In this document: positions 1 to 10,122 of the stretch, piece by piece
How the letters are laid out: each line of letters opens with the position of its first letter
How positions within the stretch are numbered: the first letter of the stretch is position 1
NCBI GenBank assembly: GCA_020631735.1
Contig: CM036160.1
Span: 117,162,680-117,226,679, forward strand
DNA: 64,000 nucleotides
Origin: Saccharum officinarum
Taxonomy: Eukaryota; Streptophyta; Magnoliopsida; Poales; Poaceae
Direction of reading: 5' to 3'
Notes under the pieces: model-generated
Seen by the model: the letters and a program-made list of their open reading frames with translations, nothing else
What the model was told of the DNA's origin: nothing
Databases searched by the model: none
Program-made: the position numbers and the translations under genes

Positions 1-1013
1 TCGCCAAAAGGCTCACGGAAGCAGGGTCGAACCAAGTCTGTAGGTGGCACTGCACCGCCATGAGGGCGTCTCGGTGGAGGAGTCTGACCAAAACACAGCT
101 GATGTATCTTCGTGTTGGAAGCTGGGAGTCTGAGAATCTCCCGCACTCTGGTGCTGTATAGACGGTGATCGCGGCCTCGGAATGCAAAGTGAATGAAATC
201 ATGGGCAGGATCAATCCATAGTGAAGCATAAAACTCTCTGACCCATGTGCCGCAGTATGCACCTGTCCGTCCAAGAAGATCTGACAAGCCTGGCAGAAAG
301 GACAGGTGCGGACGTAGCTGCTCTCCCACAACCTCAACTAGTGACTCAAGTCGACAGACCCTCTGTGGTCGGAAAGCAATACCGCTGTCAACTAGAGCCC
401 TGTAGAAATCCTCCTGAAGTGGGGTATAGAAGCCTTCTGAAGCTCTGGGATCCCTCACAGGCGGAAACCACCGACTGACCTCCACGAACCTCAACCCCTG
501 CACCTGACGTGCTGTAGCACCCCTCAAGTCAAAGTGCTCGACCGGGGGTGAACCTCTAGCTCTGGGTGGAGGACGTGCTCCACGACGCTGGCCCTCTGGC
601 CTAGGAGTCACCTGAGTACGTGCGCGTGTGGAGCGGCGACGTGGTGGAGACTGAGCTGGCTGCTCCTCTGTGTCCTCTGTAGCCTCTGGAGCCTCTGTGG
701 CCTCTGGAGGTGGATCAACTGACATACCCTCTGTAGCTCCAGTATCCTCAGTACCCTCAGTGGCCTCTGTGCCGAGCTGTCGACCTTCTAGATGAAAGCG
801 ACGCTCGCCTATGCGTATGCCACTGCTCCTGCCACCTCTCTCTGCCTGCTCTGCTGCATCTGCCACGGCCTGAGCAATCTCTGCCTCTGTAAGTGTCTTC
901 TTCTTCTTTCTGGCCATGACCTTGATACGCTTCCCACGTGCAATCTCAGACCGACGAGGAGGACTGTCGTCCCCGTCACCAGGAGCACCACCGGCGTTCT
1001 TGCAACGCACCAT
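1..1013 (-). CDS. Transposon-associated ORF, partial (open at left edge)
   Basis: An uninterrupted minus-strand reading frame runs from an ATG at 1013-1011 to position 1, at least 337 codons, so the C-terminus lies outside the window. The product starts MVRCKNAGGAPGDGDD and continues with a basic stretch (MARKKKK at residue 33), an acidic TEA/TEG/PEATE-rich low-complexity segment and an Arg/Pro-rich segment. A folded part follows, with WFPPVRDP, FYTPLQEDFY, and WVREFYASLWIDP followed by FAFRGRDH. That last layout resembles the putative plant transposon protein family found next to grass and legume LTR elements; this is from memory and unsearched. A second in-frame ATG lies at 917-915. The upstream 250 bases contain no recognisable tRNA primer site. 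It is probably a retroelement accessory or ORF1-type protein rather than a host gene. Confidence 0.6.
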   Translation of the reverse strand, partial: MVRCKNAGGAPGDGDDSPPRRSEIARGKRIKVMARKKKKTLTEAEIAQAVADAAEQAERGGRSSGIRIGERRFHLEGRQLGTEATEGTEDTGATEGMSVDPPPEATEAPEATEDTEEQPAQSPPRRRSTRARTQVTPRPEGQRRGARPPPRARGSPPVEHFDLRGATARQVQGLRFVEVSRWFPPVRDPRASEGFYTPLQEDFYRALVDSGIAFRPQRVCRLESLVEVVGEQLRPHLSFLPGLSDLLGRTGAYCGTWVREFYASLWIDPAHDFIHFAFRGRDHRLYSTRVREILRLPASNTKIHQLCFGQTPPPRRPHGGAVPPTDLVRPCFREPFG

Positions 1014-1261
1014 GCTGACAAACTGACCGAAAACCTCTGAAAGATGGTGAACTGTCACTCGAGAGGCTTGGCCTCAATCCGTATCCGCAGGCTTGGCCTC
1101 GGATTCAGCGAACTGATCTCACCCGACACACGGATAGACTCGCTCGGATCGACGAGACGACGGTGACAAGATGAGATGACCTAGATCGTGAGATTCCCCG
1201 AAATCGCCGGACGAGCTCTGATTTGGCGAAACATGATGCAATTAGGATTAAAAGAAAGAAT

Positions 1262-2196
1262 TACGGCAAACCCTAGCGAGGAGGTCAAGGTGACGCGAAG
1301 CAACCTTGCGAAGAAAACGACGCGCGACAAAACCTCGACGACGAACGATCGAACGACGTTACGCGAACCCTAGGGTTAGGGTTAGGGCAACGCGACGAAG
1401 ATCGATCGGAGGCGAGCATGAGGCAGTCCACTCCCGGAGATGTTGCTGGCAAGCAAGGAGCGCGGCTCACCGGCGGCGCGGTGGCGAGCGGGCGGCGGTG
1501 GCGCGGTGGCGAGCGGGCGGCGGTGGCGCGTGCGGGCGGCTGGCGTGGGCAGGCACGGGCAGGGCTGGCGCGGGGCAGGAGACGCGGCTGAGGCGCGGCG
1601 GCGGCTGCGGCGGAGGCGCGGCGGAGGCTGCGACGGAGGTGATGGCGCGGCGGCGGCGAAAAAAGCTCGGGCTGAGGAAGAAACACGGTCGAGGTCAAAA
1701 CGGTATATGAAGGGTCAGATCCGCTTGACGCGTGATGACCGGACGCGGTGGTCGTTATGACCGGACGCGGTGGTGCAGCGTCTGGTCACACTCCAGTAAG
1801 CTCCTGGAGTGACCGGACGCGTCCGGTGAGGATTGACCGGACGCGGTCAGAGTCCGGTCGAGGGGAGCTCGGGAAATCATCGCGAATGACCGGACGCGGT
1901 GGTGATAACCGGGACCGGACGCGGTGGTCAACAGAGGCGCGTCCGGTGCAGCGTCCGGTCACTAGATCTGGAGTTGGTCTTCTGGATGACCGGACGCGCT
2001 GGTGGACGCTGGGACCGGACGCGGTGGTGAAGCATCACTGCGTCCGGTGCAGCGTCCGGTCCAGCGTCCGGTCACTGTTCTTCGCCCTTCTTCATTTCGA
2101 ACTACGACGCGACTTCTCCCAATCAGGTTCCAATTCAAGAAGACACAAATAAACACCAATTGGAACACGATATGAGTGACCTCACTCAAACCCTCA
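1262..2196 (-). repeat. LTR-like region downstream of Copia element A
   Basis: This stretch parallels 8793-9750. Both have, in minus-strand order, a GAGGGTTTGAGTGAGGTC start, an array of GACCGGACGCG motifs, a TATA-like TTCATATACCG around 1705-1715, and a very GC-rich leader with telo-box-like AAACCCTA motifs. It is probably the 3' LTR of element A or the LTR of the element carrying the ORF at 1-1013. The homology ends near 1262, where the leader of that ORF begins, so the outer boundary is uncertain. A perfect 16-bp palindrome, ACCGGACGCGTCCGGT, lies at 1812-1827. Confidence 0.5.
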
Positions 2197-2563
2197 AATT
2201 TTTTAAAATAGATTGCCTTAGGCTAGTATTATTTTTAAGAAAATAGGCAATAAACACCCAAGGAGCAACGTATGGCCATGCAATAGAGTTTTTGAACCTT
2301 TAGGAGCGTCAAAATGCTCTCTCTATCCATGGACGAACACAGAGGTTGCTCAAAGCTTAACCGAAAAGAAACGACAAGGACAACAACCATGCATATGCAA
2401 TGCAATACAAGAAGGTAAAACTAGAATGCTTGTCAAGTTTGATCCACGGTTAGGCTTTTTCACTCCTCCAAAGAAGGGTTATCGTAACCGTGTTAGCCAA
2501 GCCCTAAAGACATTGCGATTAACATGGCATATTATACAATGCAATGCAAGGGACAACACACGC
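2197..2563. other. Non-coding 3' region of Copia element A
   Basis: This lies between the pol stop and the LTR-like start. It is AT-rich, has no ORF worth calling, and is closely paralleled by 9751-10122 behind element B. I see no convincing polypurine tract, which leaves the exact LTR start open. Confidence 0.5.
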
Positions 2564-5500
2564 TCATTTTTTAAAGTTGCTAGAATCAAGCACATTGAGT
2601 TCACTTCTTAACCTACAAAAGGTTGCCTCATCCAAAGGTTTAGTGAAGATATCCGCTAATTGATTTTCACTTCTTACACCTTCTAGTGATATGTCATTTT
2701 TAGCAACGTGATCTCTTAGAAAGTGATGGCGGATATCAATGTGCTTGGTGCGAGAGTGTTGTACCGGATTGTTAGCAATTTTAACGGCACTTTCATTATC
2801 ACATAAAAGTGGCACCTTTTCAAGAACAATTCCATAGTCTAGGAGGGTTTGTTTCATATATAAGATTTGTGCACAACAAGCCCCCGCGGCAATGTATTCC
2901 GCCTCGGCGGTGGACAAAGCCACACTATTTTGCTTTTTAGATGACCAAGATACTAAAGATCTTCCAAGCAAATGGCACCCTCCGGATGTGCTTTTTCTAT
3001 CAATTTTGCAACCGGCATAGTCCGAATCGGAATAGCCAACTAGTTGGAATCTAGCTCCTTTGGGATACCAAAGACCAATGCTTGGGGTGAGCTTAAGATA
3101 TCTTAGGATTCTTTTTACGGCACTTAGGTGAGGTTCTTTAGGGCACGCTTGAAAGCGGGCACACATGCACACACTAAACATGATATCGGGCCTAGATGCG
3201 GTAAGGTACAACAAGCTACCAATCATAGAACGGTAGAGAGTTTGATCAACCGGTTTACCTCCCTCATCTAGGTCGAGATGTCCATTTGATGGCATTGGGG
3301 TCTTGATTGGTTTGCATTCTTCCATCTTGAATCTTTTGAGAAGATCCTTGGTATACTTTTCTTGAGAGATGAAAATCCCTTCTCTCATTTGCTTTACTTG
3401 AAATCCAAGGAAGAATGTGAGCTCACCAATCATTGACATCTCGAACTCCTTCGACATCAATTCACCAAATTCCTTGCAATAATCTTCATTTGTTGATCCG
3501 AAGATGATATCATCAACATATACTTGACAAATAAAGATCTCCCCATTAAACTTCTTGGTGAATAGTGTGGTGTCGACCTTCCCAATGGTGAAGCCCTTCT
3601 CAATGAGGAAGTCCCGGAGGCGCTCATACCACGCTCTAGGGGCTTGCTTGAGCCCATATAACGCCTTGGACAACCTATAAACATGATTAGGATATCTAGG
3701 GTCTTCAAACCCGGGAGGTTGATTAACATAGACTAGTTCATTTATAAAGCCATTTAAGAATGCACTTTTCACATCCATTTGATATAGTTTCATATCATGA
3801 TGTGATGCATATGCAAGGAGGATACGAATGGCTTCAAGTCTTGCAACGGGTGCAAAGGTCTCTCCAAAATCAAGACCTTCAACTTGAGAGAACCCCTTTG
3901 CAACTAGTCTTGCCTTGTTCCTCACCACTATGCCTTGGTCATCTTGCTTGTTTCGGAACACCCACTTGGTTCCAATGACTCTTGCACCTTTAGGATGCTC
4001 TTCAAGTGTCCATACTTGATTGCGGGTGAAGTTGTTCAATTCTTCATGCATTGCATTCACCCAATCCGGATCTTGAAGAGCTTCTTCTACATTCTTAGGT
4101 TCAACGCAAGAGACAAAAGAGTGATGTTCAACAAAAGAAGCTAGCTTTTGGGATCGAGTCATTACTCCCTTTGTAGGACTCCCTATGATGAGATCTTGTG
4201 GATGTGCTTGAAGTAGTGGTGAGTTTCTTCTATCAACCACTTGAGGAGGTGGATGGGGAGCATCAACATCTTGAGCTTGTGCCTCGGCTTGTTCATGAGA
4301 GACATAAGTGTCTTCATTTTCAACTCTCTCATTCTTGTCATCATCTTGAGGCACACGTGATGAAGATGGTGGATCAACAATTTGTACATCGTCATCATCA
4401 TCTTTTGGCTTGATGTCTCCCACCGGCATGTTCTTCATGGCCTCCCTCAAGGGTTCATCACCTACATCATCACAATTCTCAATTGCTCCTTGGGAGCCGT
4501 TAGATTCATCAAATTCCACATCATATGTTTCTTCAACCAAACCGGTGGCATGGTTAAATACTCTATATGCTTTGGACTTTGATGAGTAACCAACAAGAAA
4601 ACCAATATCACAACGTCTTTGAAACTTCCCTAGGTGTTGACGCTTCTTGTAGATGTAACATTTGCAACCAAACACCCGGAAGAAAGAGACGTCCGGCTTC
4701 TTCCCATTAAGCAACTCATAGGGGGTCTTGCCAAGAAACTTTTGTAGGAAGAGGCGATTTGAAGCATAGCATGCGGTGTTGATTGCCTCGGCCCACAACT
4801 TCTCCGGAGTGTTGTACTCATCTAGCATTGTTCTTGCAAGGGTGATCAAAGTTCGGTTCTTTCTCTCAACTACACCATTTTGTTGAGGAGTGTAGGTTGA
4901 AGAGACCTCATGCTTGATTCCAATTTCATCACAATAAGCTTCAATGTTGGTGTTGTCAAACTCTTTGCCATTGTCACTTCTAATCTTCTTTATCTTGACT
5001 TCAAATTCATTTTGAGCTCTCTTTGCAAACTTCTTGAAGCAATTTGCCACTTCGGATTTGTCATGAAGGAAGAAAGTCCATGTATACCTTGAGTAGTCAT
5101 CCACTATCACAAGACAATAGAGATTACCACCCAAGCTCTTGTATGTTGTAGGCCCAAACAAATCCATGTGTAGAAGTTCTAGCACTCTTGAAGTTGACAT
5201 GAAAGCTTTGGTTGGATGAGTGTTTGCAACTTGTTTGCCCGCTTGACATGCACTACAAGGTTTGTCCTTTTCAAACTTCACATCCTTCAATCCTCTCACT
5301 AGTTCTTTCTTCAATAGCTTGTTGAGAGTGTTCATTCCAACATGAGCAAGCCTCCTATGCCAAAGCCAACCAAGTGAGGTCTTGGTGAACAAACATGTCA
5401 TCAAATTTGCATCTTCGGAGGTGAAGTCAACAAGATAAAGATTGTTGTATCTAAAGCCTTTGAATATCACTTGCTTGTCATCTATCTTTGAAACTTCCAC

Positions 5501-5788
5501 TTCATTTGGTGTGAACAAGCATTGGAAGCCAAGGTCACAAAGTTGCCCAACGGATAACAAGTTGAAACTCAATGAAGCAACATAGAGCACATTTGAGAGT
5601 GAGTGATCATGTGATATTGCAATCTTGCCTATACCCTTGACTTTGCTCTTTGAATTATCCCCAAATGTGATCTTCTCTTGACATATTCCATTCTCTTCAA
5701 TGGTGGTGAACATACGAGGATCACCGGTCATATGTTGAGTGCAACCACTATCAATAACCCAATGAGATCCACCGGTCTTGTAGTTCAC
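2564..5788 (-). CDS. Copia pol polyprotein, element A (intact)
   Basis: A 1074-codon frame without interruption. Domains in order: aspartic protease with [13 protein letters not shown] near residue 10; the zinc-binding HHCC region (WHRRLAHVG and CSACQAGK) near 145-185; integrase core with [28 protein letters not shown] and the catalytic Glu in [13 protein letters not shown]; an acidic linker; reverse transcriptase with YVDDIIFGS near 730; and RNase H with [33 protein letters not shown] and [12 protein letters not shown]. Protease-integrase-RT-RNase H is Copia order. The paired long gag with two zinc knuckles points to the SIRE/Maximus lineage. The frame opens directly after a TAG at 5791-5789 with GTG and has no upstream ATG. 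The gag frame ends at 5803-5805, so pol is not reached by a simple frameshift. Confidence 0.93.
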   Translation of the reverse strand: MNYKTGGSHWVIDSGCTQHMTGDPRMFTTIEENGICQEKITFGDNSKSKVKGIGKIAISHDHSLSNVLYVASLSFNLLSVGQLCDLGFQCLFTPNEVEVSKIDDKQVIFKGFRYNNLYLVDFTSEDANLMTCLFTKTSLGWLWHRRLAHVGMNTLNKLLKKELVRGLKDVKFEKDKPCSACQAGKQVANTHPTKAFMSTSRVLELLHMDLFGPTTYKSLGGNLYCLVIVDDYSRYTWTFFLHDKSEVANCFKKFAKRAQNEFEVKIKKIRSDNGKEFDNTNIEAYCDEIGIKHEVSSTYTPQQNGVVERKNRTLITLARTMLDEYNTPEKLWAEAINTACYASNRLFLQKFLGKTPYELLNGKKPDVSFFRVFGCKCYIYKKRQHLGKFQRRCDIGFLVGYSSKSKAYRVFNHATGLVEETYDVEFDESNGSQGAIENCDDVGDEPLREAMKNMPVGDIKPKDDDDDVQIVDPPSSSRVPQDDDKNERVENEDTYVSHEQAEAQAQDVDAPHPPPQVVDRRNSPLLQAHPQDLIIGSPTKGVMTRSQKLASFVEHHSFVSCVEPKNVEEALQDPDWVNAMHEELNNFTRNQVWTLEEHPKGARVIGTKWVFRNKQDDQGIVVRNKARLVAKGFSQVEGLDFGETFAPVARLEAIRILLAYASHHDMKLYQMDVKSAFLNGFINELVYVNQPPGFEDPRYPNHVYRLSKALYGLKQAPRAWYERLRDFLIEKGFTIGKVDTTLFTKKFNGEIFICQVYVDDIIFGSTNEDYCKEFGELMSKEFEMSMIGELTFFLGFQVKQMREGIFISQEKYTKDLLKRFKMEECKPIKTPMPSNGHLDLDEGGKPVDQTLYRSMIGSLLYLTASRPDIMFSVCMCARFQACPKEPHLSAVKRILRYLKLTPSIGLWYPKGARFQLVGYSDSDYAGCKIDRKSTSGGCHLLGRSLVSWSSKKQNSVALSTAEAEYIAAGACCAQILYMKQTLLDYGIVLEKVPLLCDNESAVKIANNPVQHSRTKHIDIRHHFLRDHVAKNDISLEGVRSENQLADIFTKPLDEATFCRLRSELNVLDSSNFKK

Positions 5789-5802
5789 CTACACACAAGA
5801 GA

Positions 5803-8149
5803 TCAAGCTTTTTGTTTAGGGACCCAAACTTGAGAGGGGCCCTTGACTTTCTCCACTAGTGACTTGGCAACCCATATTTTCTTTGGCCTATTCTTGTTTG
5901 GGGGACCCAAAAACATGACTTTCATCTTTCCATTTGAATCTTTTCTTAGCATATAATGAGCATTGAAAGCGAAAGGTCTAGCATGCTTGGGCAAGGGTTG
6001 TGGTGGTGGAGTTTTGCATTCATGAGCAAAGTGACCTTCTTGACCACACTCAACACATCTCTTTGGCTTGGGCTTTGACTTGCTTTGTTGTTGTTGAGCT
6101 TTTGCTTTCTTCTCTTGATTTGCCAAGTACCCAATACCACTTCTATCCATCTTCATTACGGTGTTCATGAGGAGCTCACTTTGCAAATGTTGGCCTCTTG
6201 TGAACTTGCTTAGGCCGGTCTTGAGATGCTCTTTTTCTTGCTTGAGCTTTTTGTTTTCTTCAATGAGTGACTCATTTGTTGGTTGCTTCTCAAGAGCCAT
6301 CAAACCTTTTAGCTTCTTGTTCTCATTTGCAAGCTTCTCATTCTCACTCTTAATCTTGGCATAATCATCATGGTTGCTTGACTCAACCACACTCTTGCCT
6401 TTGCTACTAGAACCTTGCTCAATGCTTTCAATGATCAAGTCATCACATGATGTAGCTATATCACACTTAACAACATGGTTAGTAGCATCATGTGTCTCAA
6501 GAGCAAGTTCATTAGCAACCACAAGACTATCATAGTCAATTTTTAATGTGGTGTATTTGTCCTTTAGAGAATTATGTCTAGTGATGAGCTCATCATGCTT
6601 CTTCTCAAGTTTATCATGTTGATCTTTAAGCTCTTTATAAGAGGTTTTGAGCTCCTTGAGAGTGGAAGACATCACTTCATTTTGAACTCTAAGCTCACCA
6701 CTAGTCTTTTGAATATTTTCAAGCTTGGATGAGAGTGATTCATTTTCATTTTGAAGATCATCATTTTCACTTCTAGTCTTTCTTATGATTTTAGTGTATT
6801 TGTTTAGCAATTTTACAAGTTCATCATAAGAAGGTGAGTCATATTCATCATCACTATCACTATCATCATCATCATCACTATCATGGTTTTGTACCTTTCG
6901 TTCACCCTTGGCCATAAGGCATAGGTGAGTAGTGGACGATGATGGTGAAGGAGGCGGTGAAGGTGGTGATGAAGATGTTGGTGAAGATGATGGCCCCATC
7001 ACAAATGCGGCAACCTTCTCTTTCTCATCATCGCTCTCATCTTCGGAGGACTCACAAGATGATTCAATGTCGGTGAGCCAATCACCAACAATGTATGCCT
7101 TTCCTCCCCTTCTTCTTCTTGTGGAACTCCTTCTTCTTGCCATCCTTCTTCTTGTATGGCTTGTTCTTCTTCTTCTCTTCTTCTTCATCACTTGAATCAT
7201 TTTTCTTGCCCTTGTTCTTGTTCTTGTACTTGTCTTTTGGTGGTCTAGGGCATTGATGAGCTAGGTGGCCAAGTTCACCACAATTGTAGCAATCCATCTC
7301 CGAGATTGGCTTTCTCTTGCTACTTGTGAAGAATTTCTTCTTCTTGCCATCGAACTTGATGCCACTCTTGTTGAGCTTCTTTAGCATCTTGGTGGTCTTT
7401 CTCACCATGAGTGCAAGTGATTCATCATCAACATCACTTTCACTTGAGCTTTCTTGCACCATCATGGCTTGGCCCTTCTTCTTCTTCTTGTCATGACTAG
7501 CTTTGAAGGCCAAGTCTTTCTTCTTGGAAGATGATGAGCCCTCTTCCGGAGTGATATGCATGTACATCTCATGAGCATTGATTTTCCCTAAAACTTGAGT
7601 CGGTGTTGCGGTGGAAAGATCACTTTGGTGAAGCACGGTGACAATGTGTCCATACTTCTCAACGGGAAGCACACTCAAGATCTTCCTTGCAACATCCGAT
7701 TGGCTCATTTTGGTGAGCCCAAGAGCATTGAGGTCCTCTACAAGAACATTCAAGCGAGTGTACATGTCATTAGCACTTTCTTTGGGAAGCATCTCAAAAG
7801 AATTAATTTTCTTTAAAGCTATGTGATAGCGTTCCTCACGCTCACTCTTAGTTCCCTCATGGAGAGCACAAAGATTTTCCCAAATCATGAGCGTTCTTTG
7901 CATTACGCACGCGATTGAAGATATCTTTGCCTAAGCCCCGGTAGAGTGCATTTTTGGCCTTTGCATTCCACCGGTCGTACTTCTCCTCGTCACCACTTGG
8001 GTTAGCGGGATCCCTTATGGGGGGGAGCCCTTCGGTTGCGGCTCTAAGGCACCCACATCTATGGCTTCGAGGTACGCCTCCATACGAATTTTCCAATATG
8101 GAAAATCGTCTCCCTCAAAAGTGGGAGGTGGTCCTTCCCCATTAGACAT
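5803..8149 (-). pseudogene. Copia gag, element A (frameshifted)
   Basis: It starts at ATG 8149 (MSNGEGPPPTFEG, then YWKIRMEAYLEA), the usual start of the UBN2-type Copia gag. Comparison with copy B shows three frame lesions: a 1-base deletion near 8056, a 2-base deletion near 7890 and a 1-base insertion near 7110. The pieces together carry the capsid-like region, a first zinc knuckle CYNCGELGHLAHQC near 7270-7310, long acidic and coiled-coil stretches, and a second knuckle CVECGQEGHFAHEC near 6010-6055. The frame ends WVPKQKA then TGA at 5805-5803. Two zinc knuckles and an extended coiled coil are unusual for small Copia gags and fit SIRE/Maximus. It is not translatable as it stands. Confidence 0.85.
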
Positions 8150-8187
8150 CTTGCTCTAGGCGGTAAAGCCTAAAAATAGAGCAACAC

Positions 8188-8202
8188 GGCTCCGATACCA
8201 AT
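8188..8202 (-). other. Primer binding site, element A
   Basis: The minus-strand sequence ATTGGTATCGGAGCC directly follows an LTR end (CCTTTCA) and lies about 40 bases before the gag ATG. It matches the initiator tRNA-Met primer site TGGTATCAGAGC with one change. Confidence 0.8.
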
Positions 8203-9750
8203 TGAAAGGATCAAGATGCCCAAGAGGGGGGTGAATTGGGCTTTTCTAAAAATTAAATGCAAGAAATAAATCCTACAAGCCGGAATTCACCCCTAGTGTC
8301 TACTTGTGTTCCTAGAGAGTCTACCGATACAAAGTTTTGCACCCTAGTTTCCAATCCTAGTCTAGCATGGCAAGTCTAGGAATGTAAACAAGCAATGAAA
8401 GTAAATACGAGTGTAAATGCTTGAATGTAAGGGGCAAGGAACACGGCGATGTTTTTCCGAGGTATCGGAGAGTCGCCACTCCCACTAGTCCTCGTTGGAG
8501 CACCCGCGCAAGGGTGTAGCTCCCCCTTGATCCGCGCAAGGATCAAGTGCTCTCTACGGGTTGATTCTTTGACACTCCGTCGCGGTGAATCACCCACAAC
8601 CGCTCACAAGATGAGTTGGGTCATCCAAGCTCCGCCGGATGATCACCGAACTCCCAATCACCACCAAGCCGTCTAGGTGATGGCGATTCACCNNNNNNNN
8701 NNNNNNNNNNNNNNNNNNNNNNNNNNNNNNNNNNNNNNNNNNNNNNNNNNNNNNNNNNNNNNNNNNNNNNNNNNNNNNNNNNNNNNNNNNNNAACCCTAA
8801 TCCAAGGAGAAGACGTCTACCTTGCGGAGACGGAGACGATTGCGGAGACGAAAACTCGCGAAAAGTCTCGGCGAACGAAACGGGTGGCTAGGGTTAGGGT
8901 TCTCGCGGTGGTGGGCGAAATCCCCGGAGCTAGGCGTGCGGCAGGAAGAGAGCACGAGGGTGGAGCTAGGGCTGGCGCGCGGGACTGCTCTAGGAGCACC
9001 GGTGGCTCCGGTGGAGCGGCTGCGGCGGTGGAGCGGCGAGCTCACGGCGGCGGCTGCGGAGGCGCTGCGGGTGCGCTGCGTGCGCGCGCAGGCGAGGACG
9101 CGTGGCACGCTGCGAGCAGGGGCGCACGGCGGTGGTGGCGCGGCGCTTGGAGAGAGAAGCACGGTCGCGGCGAGTCAGCGAAATCGGTGGCGCTCAGAAT
9201 CAGCGAGTACGGGCGGCGGCAGATGAAAAAGAAGATGGATCGAGATCCAACCGAACGGTTAAAAAGGATGAGATCCGCTTTTTTTGTGATGACCGAACGC
9301 GGTGGTCGAATGACTGGACGCGGTGGAGGCAGCGTCCAGTCACATTCCAGTAAGCTCATGGAATGACCGGACGTGTCCGATTATCCACGATCGGACACTG
9401 ACAACGTCCGGTTAGATATTGCTCGGAAAGTTAGAATGGATGACCGAACGTGGTGGTGGTTACCGGGACCGGACGCGGTGGTCGACAGAGGCGCGTCCGG
9501 TGCAGCGTCCGTTAGAGGTTTCGAAGAAAAACTTCAGGAATAACCGGACGCGCTGGTGGACGCCGAGACCGGACGCGGTGGTGAAGCTGAACCGCGTCCG
9601 ATGCAGCGTCTGGTCCAACGTCCGGTCGCTGTTAAACGCTCTTTTTCAAACCGATTTTCGACGCGACTTCTCCCAATCAAGTTCCAATTCAAAGAGACTC
9701 AAATAAACACCAATTGGAACCTGATATGAGTGACCTCACTCAAACCCTCA
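8203..9750 (-). repeat. LTR region between elements A and B (contains a gap)
   Basis: On the minus strand this ends CCTTTCA next to the element A primer site. 8203-8690 is near-identical to 15742-16210 at the 5' end of element B. Beyond the N gap, 8793-9750 instead resembles 1262-2196. It either serves as both the 5' LTR of A and the 3' LTR of B, or is a composite joined inside the gap. The GACCGGACGCG motif array lies at about 9290-9640. The start at 9750 is taken from TGAGGGTTTGAG and is approximate. Confidence 0.55.
8693..8792. other. Assembly gap (100 N)
   Basis: Exactly 100 N, a conventional placeholder of unknown true length. It lies inside the LTR region between the two Copia elements, where near-identical repeats would be hard to assemble. 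Confidence 0.99.
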
Positions 9751-10122
9751 AAATTTTCAAAAATATTTTGCCTTAGGCTAGTATTATTTTTAAGAAAATA
9801 TTCAATAAACACCCGAGGAGCAACGTATGGCCATGCAATAGAGTTTATGAACCCTTGGGAGCTTCAAATTCTCTCTCTATTCATGGACGAACACAGAGGT
9901 TACTCAAAGCTAAACCGAAAAGAAACGACAAAGCAACAACCATGCATATGCAATGCAAAACAAGAAAGGAAGGCTAGGTTGCTTGTCAAGTTTGATCCAT
10001 GGTTAGGCTTTTTCACTCCTCCAAAGAAGAGTTATCGTAACCGTGTTAGACAAGTCCTAGATGCATTGCGGGAAAATAAACATGACAAAAAAATACAATG
10101 CAATGCAAGGGACAACACAAGC
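9751..10122. other. Non-coding 3' region of Copia element B
   Basis: Parallel to 2197-2563, with the same order of short motifs between pol stop and LTR-like start. I see no gene here and no clear polypurine tract. Confidence 0.5.

Noticed and set aside
1368..1390. Telomere-like GGGTTAGGGTTAGGG
   Set aside because: Only two or three units, without the plant TTTAGGG array; better seen as telo-box-like sequence in an LTR leader.
8677..9366. 229-codon frame across the N gap
   Set aside because: It reads through 100 N and lies in LTR sequence; the continuity is an artefact.
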